Shown: positions 48,998-58,900 of the stretch, in pieces
How the letters are laid out: each line of letters opens with the position of its first letter
How positions within the stretch are numbered: the first letter of the stretch is position 1
DNA from: Acidobacteriaceae bacterium
Lineage (GTDB): Bacteria > Acidobacteriota > Terriglobia > Terriglobales > Acidobacteriaceae
NCBI GenBank assembly: GCA_021323655.1
Contig: JAJPKO010000048.1
Location: forward strand, 62,001 to 126,000
Direction of reading: 5' to 3'
DNA length: 64,000 nucleotides
The notes under the pieces: generated by a model
Databases searched by the model: none
Seen by the model: only the letters and a program-made list of their open reading frames with translations
Told to the model about the DNA's origin: nothing
Made by a program: the position numbers and the translations under genes

Positions 48998-49735
48998 TTA
49001 CATCAGTTTGAAAATATATTGCCGCTTCTTTTCCACATCGCGGCGAAAGGGCCGGTTCAGGAAATCCACAATCGGCGCGGCCAGGGTGAAGCGCGTGACA
49101 AGCTCCTTCACCAGTGTTTTTTTCAAAGCCGTTTCCGCAGGCATGCGCGCAAACACGCCCCACTGCTGCTGCCGGATCAGGTCCATCGCCGGATGCTCTG
49201 CCGGAAAGCCCTTTGGCGGTCGCGAAAGCGCGCGCACATCCGGATCAAGCTCCATCACCTTGCGCAGTTTTCTGTCATTTAGCATCCGGCGAAACTCCTC
49301 ATGCTCTTTGAGAAGCTGCATTCGGATGGCGAGCAACTGCTCGCGCTGCGGCATGTAGATGCCGGCGGCAATCGCCACCTCTGTTGGCGAAAAATGAAAA
49401 TAGTACCCGCCGCCTGAGGTCTTCTCCAACCCAACCCGCGTCCACCAGGCTGAAATGTGCGTTTTATAGGGGGTCTTGTCCGCTGAGAAACGCGTATCGC
49501 GATAAATGCGCATCATCGTCTTTGCTGCCGGACGAACATGCGCCGGAGCAAAGCTGGCCATCGCATGGGTCACATGCTCAATCACGGCCAGCATCGGCAG
49601 CTTCAGCTCGCGCTCATAAATCTCCCGTCGAGCCTCAAACCACTCGCGATTGTTGTGGCGCTTCAGGGCGCGCAGAAACTTCAATGCCTCTTCGCTGAAA
49701 TAAGGCTGGATAGACGGAGTGTCGCTCTTCGACAT
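48998..49735 (-). CDS. DUF2461 domain protein
   Basis: 245-aa protein of the DUF2461 family (TIGR02453), function unknown. Typical segments: YFSEEALKFLRALKRHNNREWF, MRIYRDTRFSADKTPYKTHI, GGYYFHFSPTEVAIAAGIYMP, and FPAEHPAMDLIRQQQWGV. It has no signal peptide, so cytoplasmic. The start at 49735 (MSKSDTPS) is chosen; ten extra codons up to 49765 are possible. Monocistronic. Confidence 0.9.
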   Translation of the reverse strand: MSKSDTPSIQPYFSEEALKFLRALKRHNNREWFEARREIYERELKLPMLAVIEHVTHAMASFAPAHVRPAAKTMMRIYRDTRFSADKTPYKTHISAWWTRVGLEKTSGGGYYFHFSPTEVAIAAGIYMPQREQLLAIRMQLLKEHEEFRRMLNDRKLRKVMELDPDVRALSRPPKGFPAEHPAMDLIRQQQWGVFARMPAETALKKTLVKELVTRFTLAAPIVDFLNRPFRRDVEKKRQYIFKLM

Positions 49736-50088
49736 GACTCCAATGTACCGAAGAAAGGACGGCATCCGCGTGGACAGCGGAGGTACCCAATCAAGCGTGG
49801 CTTTCGCTTGATTGGGCAGTGCACAATAACCAACCTGATTCTGCTCAACCGCTACATCATCAACTATGGACCGTACAACTTTAAAGAAAGGGTATATGAC
49901 GGACTTTCCGCTGACGCTGGCTTATGGCAGAAAGCTTGATGCGCTGCGGAAGAAATACGCGGAAGAAATACAAGGAGTGGCTGTGGGGCTCGGAGTTCCG
50001 CGATACGCTGGGTGCCGAGGTGAGCGCGGATGGGATTTGAACGGTGGAGTACCGGTTGATAGCGCGCAATCGCACACCGCTAAGAGTG

Positions 50089-50344
50089 TCAAAAACAGCA
50101 TAGATCACGATTTTCGGCAACTGCGAAGCGGGGCCAAGCGAATTCCCAGGAATGCAGGCTCTCGGTCAGGTACGCTCCCGTGGCGTAGATGATGACCAGG
50201 GAGGCAATTGCGCCAATCCTGATAAGCGGCACAATACGGACCAGGCTACATGCTTCAGCCGGAATCGTGGAACGCCTCATTGAGAAGCATCCAGGATTCC
50301 ATCGTGAGCGCGCTCGTGAGGACGAGAACCGCAATCGCGTGCAC
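50089..50344 (-). pseudogene. Frameshifted small membrane-protein gene
   Basis: On the minus strand a GTG at 50344 with GGAGG 9 bases upstream opens VHAIAVLVLTSALTMESW, which runs into a stop; the following part (IRIGAIASLVIIYATGAYL, LHSWEFAWPRFAV) continues in another frame. Together they look like a short multi-helix membrane protein broken by a frameshift. Family not recognised with certainty. Elsewhere in 49736-50674 I see no intact gene. Confidence 0.4.
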
Positions 50345-50503
50345 AATGTCGTTCCTCCGTTGGGTCGGCGAGGAAATGCCACCCTTGTTGCTGGTTGCGG
50401 CTCCGCTATGAAGGCACTTCGCAGGGACGGCATGCGACAATCCCCAGATTGTTTTCACCTTGAACTTCCGCATTTCGGTTCACAATCATAGAAACCTCAT
50501 TAA

Positions 50504-50530
50504 GACAGGACAGACCCACACTCTGTGACA
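50504..50530 (-). promoter_or_regulatory. Candidate ECF41 promoter facing left
   Basis: On the minus strand TGTCACA is followed after exactly 16 bases by TGTC (ECF41 consensus as I recall it: TGTCACA-N16-CGTC). It points towards the broken gene at 50344, so that gene may once have been in the ECF41 regulon. Confidence 0.5.
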
Positions 50531-50674
50531 GAAGAGTCAAAGTGAAGCCAGAATTCCCCACTGATCTCCGGGTTCGAAACTAAAACTAGCCAACTAGCCG
50601 GTAAATAGGCCTATCGGGGGATTTCTTGCAACTTGGCTTCGGCATCTGAATCTGTTTGATCTAGAGGGGTCCGC

Positions 50675-51610
50675 GTGCCGGAGCAGAGCAGCCCAACCAT
50701 AACGCAGATGATGGAATCGCGGGTGACAAGTGACGCGCAGAAGCTGGCTGCATTTGATCAGCACCGGACCTTGTTGCTTTCTGTGGCCTATCGGATGCTC
50801 GGCAGCATCGCGGACGCCGAAGATATGGTGCAGGAGACGTTTATCCGGTGGCAACAGGCCACCACAGAGGACGTTCAGTCTCCACGCGCTTTTCTGGTCA
50901 CGATCGTTAGCCGGCTCTGCATTAACTATCTTCAATCGGCTCGCATGCAACGCGAACAATATGTCGGACAGTGGCTCCCCGAACCGTTCGTAGAGGAATT
51001 CGCAAGCGATCCTGTCGACACAGTGGAGCGAGACGAATTCCTGTCGATGGCTTTTCTGATGCTGCTGGAACGCCTGAGTCCAGTTGAGCGCGCGGCTTTC
51101 CTCCTCCGCGAAGTCTTCGATTACGGATATGCCGAAATCTCCGGAATTCTGGGCCTAAATGAGGCAAATTGCCGTCAGATTCTTCGGCGAGCGCGCCAGC
51201 ATTTGGCGATCGCAAGACCCAGGTTCAGGATATCGGACAGCAAACGCCGTGAGTTGCTGGAGCTATTTGTTTTGGCCAGCGGCAACGGCAATCTTGAGAG
51301 GCTGATCTCGGTTCTGGAAGGCGATGTTGTGCTCTATGCGGACGGCGGCGGCAAAGGTTTCGCAGTACCCAATCCAATTTTTGGCGCGATGAATGTCGCC
51401 CGTGCCATTGTGATGGGTCAAGCAAAATTCCTCCCCAGGGAGCCCGTGGTATCGCGAAGGGTATCGATCAACGGAATGCCTGGAGTGGTGAGCTATGTCG
51501 CTGGCCGACCCCTTTACGCCCTTACTGTTGAGGCGGGGGAGGAACGCATCAGTTCGATCTATTTCGTTACAAATCCCGACAAGCTTTCCCACGTCCCTGC
51601 TTTGGACTGA
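50675..51610 (+). CDS. ECF41-type sigma factor with SnoaL-like C-terminus
   Basis: 311-aa extracytoplasmic function sigma factor. Region 2 (LLSVAYRMLGSIADAEDMVQ, ETFIRWQQA), the linker WLPEP signature near residue 100, region 4 (RLSPVERAAFLLREVFDYGY, ILGLNEANCRQILRRAR) and a SnoaL/NTF2-like C-terminal domain with DGGGK near 223 and NPDKL near 300. WLPEP, DGGGK and NPDKL are hallmarks of ECF41, whose C-terminal domain controls activity without an anti-sigma factor. GTG start with AGAGGGG upstream. A probable target gene follows and matching promoters flank it. Confidence 0.95.
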   Translation: MPEQSSPTITQMMESRVTSDAQKLAAFDQHRTLLLSVAYRMLGSIADAEDMVQETFIRWQQATTEDVQSPRAFLVTIVSRLCINYLQSARMQREQYVGQWLPEPFVEEFASDPVDTVERDEFLSMAFLMLLERLSPVERAAFLLREVFDYGYAEISGILGLNEANCRQILRRARQHLAIARPRFRISDSKRRELLELFVLASGNGNLERLISVLEGDVVLYADGGGKGFAVPNPIFGAMNVARAIVMGQAKFLPREPVVSRRVSINGMPGVVSYVAGRPLYALTVEAGEERISSIYFVTNPDKLSHVPALD

Positions 51611-51654
51611 ACGAAGCAATGTCACCAAGTCCCGATACACGGATTGCTTAATCC

Positions 51655-51681
51655 TGTCACGAGATCTGGACGTGTCCTGTC
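51655..51681 (+). promoter_or_regulatory. Candidate ECF41 promoter of the epimerase-like gene
   Basis: TGTCACG, 16 bases, then TGTC, about 25 bp before the start codon. The mirror-image site at 50504-50530 has the same spacing and shares GTCCTGTCT. This fits ECF41 target promoters (TGTCACA-N16-CGTC) with one mismatch in each element. Confidence 0.55.
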
Positions 51682-51705
51682 TAAGAGTCAGGAGACTGAC
51701 TTCGG

Positions 51706-52323
51706 ATGAACCTCTTCGTTCTTGGCGCAACCGGTCATACTGGAACCCACATCGTTGACATTGCCCTCTCGCGTTCTCACAATGTGACCGCTTTTGTTCG
51801 CTCACCGCAGAAGATTGCGCAGCGAGATCCGCGGCTGAAGATTGTCAAAGGTGATCCGCTCAGTGTGCAGCAATTGGCAAAAGAGATTGCCGGGCATGAT
51901 GCGGTCCTGTCTGCTCTTGGTGTGCGGCCACCACAGGCATTCCGCCCACACTCGGTTGTGGGAGAATGCGCAGCCAGCACAGTGGCGGCGATGACCCAAA
52001 CGGGTGTGAAACGAATCGTGCTAGTGTCCGCAGCCGTCCTCTTTCCCGAGAAGGGCATCAGCTTTGCCTTCTTTCGTTGGTTGCTGAAACACATCAGCCG
52101 CGACCTCGAAACCGCCGAGGGCATTGTTCGCTCCACACCGTTTGAGTGGACCATTGTGCGTCCCCCTAGACTGACAAACAGTACTGACGCAAAGTTCCGA
52201 ATTGTGCGCGATGCCCTGCCCCCAAAAGGCTCGGTGGCATCTTTCCGGGCGGTCGCTGCGTTCATGGTGGACGTCGTAGAACAGAGATCGCATTTCCGCG
52301 AACTTGTCGGCTTGGCCAGATGA
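51706..52323 (+). CDS. NAD(P)-binding epimerase-like SDR protein
   Basis: 205-aa atypical short-chain dehydrogenase. Rossmann motif FVLGATGHTGTHIV (GxxGxxG), VSAAVLFPEK and the tail WTIVRPPRLTN are typical of NAD(P)H-binding (PF13460-type) oxidoreductases, cytoplasmic. ECF41 genes are usually next to a carboxymuconolactone decarboxylase, oxidoreductase or epimerase; this is the third kind. The promoter region has an ECF41-like site, and AGGAG precedes the ATG at about 12 bases. Confidence 0.9.
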   Translation: MNLFVLGATGHTGTHIVDIALSRSHNVTAFVRSPQKIAQRDPRLKIVKGDPLSVQQLAKEIAGHDAVLSALGVRPPQAFRPHSVVGECAASTVAAMTQTGVKRIVLVSAAVLFPEKGISFAFFRWLLKHISRDLETAEGIVRSTPFEWTIVRPPRLTNSTDAKFRIVRDALPPKGSVASFRAVAAFMVDVVEQRSHFRELVGLAR

Positions 52324-52378
52324 CTCGTTTGAAGTAGATTGTGATGCTGGCGATTCCGGGTGCCGCGAAATCCGCTCT

Positions 52379-52763
52379 TTACAGAACCGCAATGGAGCCG
52401 GGAATTCTGCGATCGTCAGATCTCGTGAAATAGGAGCCAACAAGAGCTGCGAAGGTGAGCAACGGCTCCAATGCAAGAAGCCGGTCCCCCGAGGAGAAAT
52501 GCGAATAGCAGGCACTCAGGATCGTGATGGTGAACCCCGGCGTAGGCCCATTCTTTGAAACGGGGCATCCCAGGAGCAAGGAAGACGGCCAGGCCAATAA
52601 CCTTTCCAACACCCAGGATATTTGCGAAGTAATCTGGATACCCCAAATGCTTCAGAGCCTTCATAAGCGGAGCCGCGTGCGCAATCGACATAGCGCCAGA
52701 TATCCCGAGAATCAGCGTTACAAATATCGTCGTGAACCAATATGCCACCTTCTTCAACTTCAT
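52379..52763 (-). pseudogene. DoxX-like membrane protein, frameshifted
   Basis: The ATG at 52763 has a perfect AAGGAGG upstream. The frame starts MKLKKVAYWFTTIFVTLILG and reads MPRFKEWAYAG, then loses homology after a run of four G (CCCC at 52535-52538 on the plus strand). The lost continuation FTITILSACYSHFSSGD to ALVGSYFTRSDDRR lies in the +1 frame. Together they form a four-helix DoxX-like protein. One inserted base in the G-run explains the break; it may be a mutation or a sequencing error. Confidence 0.75.
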
Positions 52764-53118
52764 TAGTCTCCTCCTTCTGTTCAAAAGAACAGCCCGTTTT
52801 GTTGAGCATCACATGAGAGGCCGGTGACAGAATCCTCGTGTGACATCGCAAAACACTCTGGAGAGTTGAACGGAAGGCTGGAGTTCTCAGGCCCAATCCG
52901 CTTCGTGACGCGCTAGTGGGACAACCCTGCTGGAAGGAGAGCGAAACCCGAGGATCCGCATCAGGGCGTATGACAACAACTGCTGAGGATGTAGACCAAG
53001 TGGACGCGCTGAACTCCGGATCATTCCAGGTCATGTCCGGAAAAAGCGGGCCAAGGAGCATAATCCAGTAAAGCGAGGCACCGGTCGCGATGAACATCAT
53101 TCACTGTAGCCTTCTGTG
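52764..53118. other. Intergenic with gene remnants
   Basis: 355 bp. Minus-strand reading near 52999-53100 gives MMFIATGASLYWIMLLGPLF, which resembles a membrane-protein start but has no consistent continuation. TGTGACA motifs at 52823-52829 (GGTGACA) and 52839-52845 resemble ECF41 -35 sites facing left, without a clean -10. Confidence 0.35.
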
Positions 53119-53246
53119 CCCCCCTCCCCTGCCCTTGGCTCGTTTTTATTTGTTTTGAATAACTTAGCGGGGGATCATCCCCTCTATGCTATTGATTCTG
53201 CTTGGGTTAGGTGCCTTCTAGTGTTTTCAACGACTTACGAGGGGGT
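53119..53246 (-). repeat. 128-bp dispersed repeat, copy B
   Basis: Reverse complement of the repeat at 36422-36550, with the same two 16-mers (TAAGTCGTTGAAAACA-like, here at 53222-53237 and 53151-53166), the GGGGATGATCCCC core, and the G-rich end. The two copies lie in inverted orientation 16.6 kb apart. No coding potential. Confidence 0.8.
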
Positions 53247-53527
53247 CTGTTCGAAACGCCCGCTGCTTGCGGATGTTTTTTGGGGGAAACTTAGTCCTTA
53301 AATTCAGGATACCAAATGGACGATAAATTCACGGCCATCGGCTTGATGAATTAAATGCTTTGTTTTGTTGGAGTTATTAAAGGACTGGAGGCGTGGAGGG
53401 TTGACAGGATTTTTCCACAGGACAAATGGGTGCTTCTGGGGTGTTCCTATCATGGTTTTTGGCCACCTGGCAGTCACTTTCCTCGCTTCTGGGCGCGGTA
53501 TGGGAGCAACCCTATCCACCTCTGTTT

Positions 53528-53567
53528 GCAGTATATATTTACTGCATTTGCAGTATAATTCTACTGC
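53528..53567 (+). promoter_or_regulatory. Tandem operators and -10 of the MNT/HEPN operon
   Basis: Two inverted repeats GCAGTA-N6-TACTGC (53528-53545 and 53550-53567), centres 22 bp apart. TATAAT (53554-53559) lies inside the second, and the ATG begins only 9 bases after it, so transcription probably starts at or near the start codon (leaderless). The encoded winged helix is the natural binder. Confidence 0.75.
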
Positions 53568-53568
53568 A

Positions 53569-54123
53569 ATGTTTTCTCTTCGTTCTGAGCTGCGGCGCAA
53601 GCTGCTGACATACTTTTACGCGAACCGTTCAGATCGCGTGTATGTCCGCCAGCTAGCGAACGCCCTGAGTGTGGATTCCACCAATCTGTCGCGTGAGCTG
53701 GCGCGTTTGGAACGGGAAGGACTTCTGCGCTCCGAAGTGGAAGGTCGCCAGCGATATTACAGCATCAACCCGCAGTATCCGTATCTGAAAGCGGTGTTCT
53801 CTCTCCCCCAGGGAACAGTCGGGATTGTACCAACGCTCAAGTCAGCACTGCATCGTGTGCGCGGAATTGACCAAGCTCATCTGTATGGTTCTTTTGCTAA
53901 GAATGAAGCAGATGCGGCCAGCGACATCGACCTGTTCATTGTCGGTCAACCTGACCCCGAAAATCTGGCAGCCGAGGTTAGAAAGCTGGAAAAAACACTT
54001 AATCGGGAAGTGAACTACACGGTTATCAATACGCAAGAACTGAAACGTAAACTCGCAGCCCATGACCCATTCCTCACAGATGTGTGGGAAGGGAAACGAA
54101 TCGAGCTAATCAGGAATGAGTAA
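53569..54123 (+). CDS. Winged-helix + minimal nucleotidyltransferase (MNT) protein, copy 1
   Basis: 184 aa. N-terminal winged helix (residues about 1-70: YVRQLANALSVDSTNLSREL, LARLEREGLL, GRQRYYSIN) fused to a nucleotidyltransferase domain with GSFAKNEADAASDIDLF, the G-S and D-x-D catalytic pattern (107-108, 119, 121). In MntA/HepT systems the MNT partner modifies and silences the HEPN toxin. It overlaps the following HEPN gene by 8 bases (ATGAGTAA). It is expected to repress its own promoter through the two operators. Confidence 0.88.
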   Translation: MFSLRSELRRKLLTYFYANRSDRVYVRQLANALSVDSTNLSRELARLEREGLLRSEVEGRQRYYSINPQYPYLKAVFSLPQGTVGIVPTLKSALHRVRGIDQAHLYGSFAKNEADAASDIDLFIVGQPDPENLAAEVRKLEKTLNREVNYTVINTQELKRKLAAHDPFLTDVWEGKRIELIRNE

Positions 54124-54526
54124 AACGAAGCCGCAACAAATTAACCCTCGGCAAATCAAACAATTCTTCACCGATGCGCAGAAGCGGGCCATCGCCGCTC
54201 GGAAAAACCTTGCTATTGATGCAGAAGCTGCCTACGAAATCGCTTACGAGGCCATGATTAAAGGTTCCTTGTCACTCATGCTCAGCCACGGGCAAAGACC
54301 ACGTAAACAACTCGGCCACCATATTGCAATTATCGAATTTGTGCAGAAAAATCTACCTAGGTGTCCAGCGACAATGTTCACCCTGTTTGACCGAATGCGG
54401 CGCAAGCGCAATGACGCATTCTACGACGTGACTATTATCAGCGACACTGAAGCCCAGGAAGCTGTTTCAACCGCAGAGCAATTCTTGTTGATTGTTGAGA
54501 CTGATATCAAGAAGAGAATCCCATGA
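54116..54526 (+). CDS. HEPN-domain protein, probable toxin partner
   Basis: 136-aa all-helical protein (ARKNLAIDAEAAYEIAYEAM, LSLMLSHGQRPRKQLGHHI, FDRMRRKRNDAFYD) of the HEPN superfamily, known as RNase or structural partners of minimal nucleotidyltransferases. The RNase-type R-x4-6-H motif is not seen; the likely equivalent is RKRNDAFY around residue 95-102, without His. Overlaps the MNT stop by 8 bases, so translation is coupled. Probably a toxin-antitoxin or phage-defence pair; which side is toxic cannot be read here. Confidence 0.8.
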   Translation: MSKTKPQQINPRQIKQFFTDAQKRAIAARKNLAIDAEAAYEIAYEAMIKGSLSLMLSHGQRPRKQLGHHIAIIEFVQKNLPRCPATMFTLFDRMRRKRNDAFYDVTIISDTEAQEAVSTAEQFLLIVETDIKKRIP

Positions 54527-54622
54527 GTTAAGGCATACTCTGCGGTCCAAGGGAGTCCCAGATTGTCAGAAATGCTATTGCTTCTGCCTTTAGAAGCGCG
54601 AAATACGCTCCAGTAAAAGATG

Positions 54623-55771
54623 TCAACACTTGCCTGTGAAGCGCTGCGCTGAAAGAAAATCGATGGGCCATTTCGTTCGGCCTTCAATAGCGAGATCCGC
54701 CAGCACTTCCCCCAGGACAGTAGCGAACTTGAATCCGTGCCCCGAGAAGCCACAGGCGATAGTGACCTGTGCGTAGTCCGGGTGCGGCGAGACAATGAAG
54801 TGTTCATCCGGAGTCAGCGTGTACATGCAGCTTGCTGCATGCAGCAGTTTTCCATTGAGTGCAGGGATGAAAGTTGAAAGCTGTTCACGAATCTCCTCAA
54901 TGTCGCGATCATGAATCTCTCGCTCAATTGATTCCGCCGTGCAGACATCGCCACCAGAGTGCATGGCAGCTTTTACCCCGCAGTTTTCGCAGTCCGTCGC
55001 GGGGAATCCATAGAAGACCGTCTTGTCGCTCGTTCGCCAGATGTAGATGGGAAAGCGGCCTGGCGCAAAGTTCCTGATTCCTTCCAGCGGATCAAACCAT
55101 GCCATCACATGTCGACGAATGTGCAAAGGAAAAGCCAGCTTCAGCAGACTGTTCGCCCACGCACCCGGTGCAATCACCAGATGAGCCGTTTCATAGACAG
55201 CCTTCGCGGTAACCACCCGAACCACGCCGCTATTTGTTATAGTCCAATCGACAATCGGCTCCTCAAAGCGCAGCGCCGCTTCATGTTGTGTTGCCAGTCC
55301 GAGATGCGCTGCCACCGCTGCTTCCGGACGCAGAAAGCCGGCTTTCTTCTCAAATACAGCACAATCATCTACACGTGGACGTAGAACAGGAAACCGGCGT
55401 TGTATTTCTTTTGCATCAAGCACTTCGTGAGCAAGACTGTGTTGCCTCGCGCTGAGAAGGCTACCTTGAACCACATCGCTGTCCTCAGTTCCGATAAATA
55501 ACCCTCCTGTTGTGGTAAGGAGTTGTGTCTGCGTATCGCGTTCCAATTGCTCCCATAGCACATAGGCGCGCAGCACCAACGGCACATAGCCTGGGTTCTC
55601 ATGGTAGGCCTGGCGGATGATCCGTGAACTTCCATGCGAAGAGCCGCGGTCGTGTGCGGGGGTAAAGCGCTCCAGTCCGAGGACGTGCTTGCCGCGCGCC
55701 GCAAGATGATACGCTGCAGCGCTGCCGATTCCGCCCAGCCCGATTACAATTGCGTCAAACGTCTCTGCCAT
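54623..55771 (-). CDS. N-methyl-L-tryptophan oxidase / sarcosine oxidase-type flavoenzyme
   Basis: 382-aa FAD enzyme of the MSOX family that oxidises N-methyl amino acids, releasing formaldehyde and hydrogen peroxide. N-terminal dinucleotide motif IVIGLGGIGSAAAYHLA and the family motif DRGSSHGSSRIIRQAY. The Cys in HAASCMYTLTPDEHF corresponds to the residue that links covalently to FAD. ACGFSGHGFKFATVLGEVL is the C-terminal FAD motif. Cytoplasmic. Divergent from the TonB receptor. Confidence 0.93.
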   Translation of the reverse strand: MAETFDAIVIGLGGIGSAAAYHLAARGKHVLGLERFTPAHDRGSSHGSSRIIRQAYHENPGYVPLVLRAYVLWEQLERDTQTQLLTTTGGLFIGTEDSDVVQGSLLSARQHSLAHEVLDAKEIQRRFPVLRPRVDDCAVFEKKAGFLRPEAAVAAHLGLATQHEAALRFEEPIVDWTITNSGVVRVVTAKAVYETAHLVIAPGAWANSLLKLAFPLHIRRHVMAWFDPLEGIRNFAPGRFPIYIWRTSDKTVFYGFPATDCENCGVKAAMHSGGDVCTAESIEREIHDRDIEEIREQLSTFIPALNGKLLHAASCMYTLTPDEHFIVSPHPDYAQVTIACGFSGHGFKFATVLGEVLADLAIEGRTKWPIDFLSAQRFTGKC

Positions 55772-55800
55772 TTTGCTTATTCAGATAATCGAACTATACA

Positions 55801-55829
55801 TTGACATAGCCCGAATCTCATCTTAGAAT
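55801..55829 (+). promoter_or_regulatory. Sigma-70 type promoter of TonB receptor 2
   Basis: TTGACA (55801-55806), 17 bases, TAGAAT (55824-55829). This is near-consensus, with a leader of about 160 bases before the receptor start. It lies in the divergent gap from the oxidase gene. Confidence 0.75.
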
Positions 55830-55996
55830 GACGCAAATGCTACCGCGCGATTTCAAGCTACACATTCATTTTCGTGTCCCATGTCTTCGGACGTGTTGTA
55901 GCCGCGCGTAATTTCTCGCCAGTTCTTGTAAGCGGATTTCTTTCCAAACCAATAAAACATTCAGTTCCTTGCTTCGAGGCCAGAGAGGTTCTTTCA

Positions 55997-58900
55997 ATGG
56001 TTAAGTTCAGGTTTTTCCTGCTGCTCCTGTTGTTGCTTGCCTCCACTGCTCCATTTGCTATGAGCCAGGCTGTTTTTGGAAATATCGACGGCACTGTCTT
56101 TGATACCAGCGGCGCGGCTGTTCCTTCCGCCAACATTACCATCACGGACCAGGACCGCGGCACCGTCTATCACACGCAAAGTAATGAGCAAGGCAACTAT
56201 TCGCAGAGCCGCCTGCTTGCGGGCAGGTACCGTGTGCAGGTCGAGATTTCTGGTTTTGCCACGTTTATTGCCGATGCCACGGTGCAGGTCGATGCAACCA
56301 CGCGCGTGGACGCGACTCTGAATCCGGGCACAGCCCAAAGCACCGTCACGGTTACTGGCGAATCGCCTTTGCTGATGACGGACCGTGCTGAAGTCTCAAC
56401 GACCCTCACAGGCCGCGAGCTGGGCCAGCTGCCTGTTCTTGATCGCAATGTTACGAATCTTCTGCTGGTCATTCCGGGCGTGCAGCTCAATTCATGGCAG
56501 CATGCGGCCAGCGAAAATCCGCAGCAGGGCATTCAGGCGAACGTCAATGGACAATTCTTCACTGCAAATGGCTTCCTGCTCGACGGGACAGAAAACCAGA
56601 GCGCGATTCTCGGTATCGCTGTAATCAATCCGAATATCGATGCGCTGCAGGATTTTAAAGTCAGCACCAGCAACTACGATGCGGAATTTGGCTCGGCATC
56701 CGGCGCGCTGATCCAGGCAACAACGCGTTCGGGATCAAATGAATTGCATGGCTCGCTCTTTGAATATCTGCGCAACGATGTCATGAACGCTAAAGATCCG
56801 TTCACATTGCAGAACCCGCCTATCCGCTGGAACCAGTTTGGCGGCTCCATTGGAGGTCGCCTTATTAAGGACAAACTCTTCGGCTTCTTCGACTATCAGG
56901 GCACGCGCCGCCGTACCGGAGGCTCGCTGATTACTACAGTTCCCACAGCAGCAGAACGCGGTGGTGATCTCACGGCGCTGCTTGGCAACTACATCTGCGC
57001 CGACGGGACCACGTCAAGCTCCGCCTGCGGCAATCCTGCTTACGTAACTACCACCGAAGGCAACCAGGTGCCTGCGCGCGCGGGCATGGCCTTTGATCCC
57101 TCAACCGGCAACAGCGACGGCACAGGACGCCGCGCATACTCCACCCACGGACAGGTCAACGTTGTTCCCGTAGCAGCTCCGATTTCAAAACTTCTGAATG
57201 ATCTGCCGCTGCCGAACCGCAACAACGACGTCTACAACAATTACGTCAGCTCAGGCAGCCAGAGATTCGACAGCGATCAATACGACGGACGCATAGACTT
57301 TGATCTCTCCACGAATTCGCATATCTTCGGGCGCTATACGCTGGCCAACTTTAACAATTACTCCCCTGCCGCTTTTGGCGATCTCGCCGGAGGCCCTTCG
57401 GCCTTCAATTTTTCCGGTGACTCGGTCGACCGCAATCAGAGCCTCGCGCTTGGCCTCGATCACGCCTTCAGCTCAGCGCTCGCAGCTGATGCGCGTTTTG
57501 GTTTCTTTCGCTATCGCATACGCGTGCAGCCAAATGGCGTTGGCACTACGCCTGCAAGCGACGCCGGGCTTCCCGGCCTGAACACCGGCACGCCTGAAAC
57601 CAGCGGCATGCCCGCCTTCTATGTCAACGGCAATGGCGGATTTGATTTCGGCTACGCGCTCGGCATCAACCAGTGCAACTGCCCGCTCAAGGAAACAGAG
57701 AACCATTTCCAGTGGGTCACCAACTGGACAAAGCAGTGGCAGAACCACAGCATTAAGTTTGGCGCAGATGTGCGCCGCGCCCAGCAGCAGCGCATCCCCA
57801 GCGACTCGCACCGCTCCGGCGAAATTACCTTCAACGATTCAACGACCGGAAACTCCGATCTCGACACGCTGGTTGGCGGAGCTGTAAGCACCGGCTCTGC
57901 GCTTGCATCATTCCTGGTTGCGCAGCCCTCTTTCTTTGCGCGCTACTTTACCGGACTCGGCTATCATCCAGGCTTGCGTCAGACACGCATCTTTGCCTAT
58001 GGGCAGGATTCCTGGCGCATCACGCCAAAATTCACGCTGAATTACGGCCTCCGTTGGGAAGACTACCTGCCGCAAACAGCAGCCAGTCCCGGCGGAGCAG
58101 GCAGCTTCGATCCAACAACCGGAGAAGTGCTTGCCGCGGGCATCGGTTCCGTGCCATCGAATATGGGGGTCAAGGCATACAATCTCGGCTTTGCGCCACG
58201 AGTCGGCTTTGCCTACCAGGCGCTGCAGAACATAGTCGTGCGCGCTGGCGCAGGACGCAGCTTTAACCCCAGCGGTCTTGGTGCGGTCTTCGGTCAGGGC
58301 GCGGACTACAATCCGCCCATCACCAATCCGCAGAATGTCGGCCAGGTCAATCCCTACACGCCTGACTTCAACCTGCTGAATGGTCCGCCGTCAGTGCCCA
58401 ATCCGCCGGTCGGCTCAGACGGGCGCTATCTATTGCCCGACGGCATCAGCGTCTACTACTACACATATCCGGCAGATTCGTACCGCATCCCTGAAGTCTA
58501 TTTCTGGAATTTCGCCGTCGAGACAGAGGTTACGCACTCCATGGCTCTTGACCTTGCCTATGTCGGCAATGTAGGCAGACATCTCTTTCTCTCTGTGAAT
58601 GAAAATCAGGCAGTTCCTGGTCCCGGCGACTTCGATCCACGCAGGCCCTTCTATCCAAAGTTTGGTCTTGAGCAAGCGCTTTACCAGACCTGCAACTGCG
58701 ACACATCCAGCTATCACGGACTGCAGGCCAAGCTACAACAGCGCCTCTCGCATGGCATCGACTTTCTGCTGACCTATACCTGGTCAAAAGCCATGGATAA
58801 CTCCGAAGGTGGCGGCGGCTTTGCCAATAACTATGATGTAAGAGCCAGCCACGGCCCCGCCTCATGGGACCGCGCCAACACCGTGACCTTTGATTACAAC

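Noticed and set aside
50021-50060. GGGATTTGAACG looked like a tRNA T arm
   Set aside because: The stem does not pair and no acceptor or anticodon arm is present.
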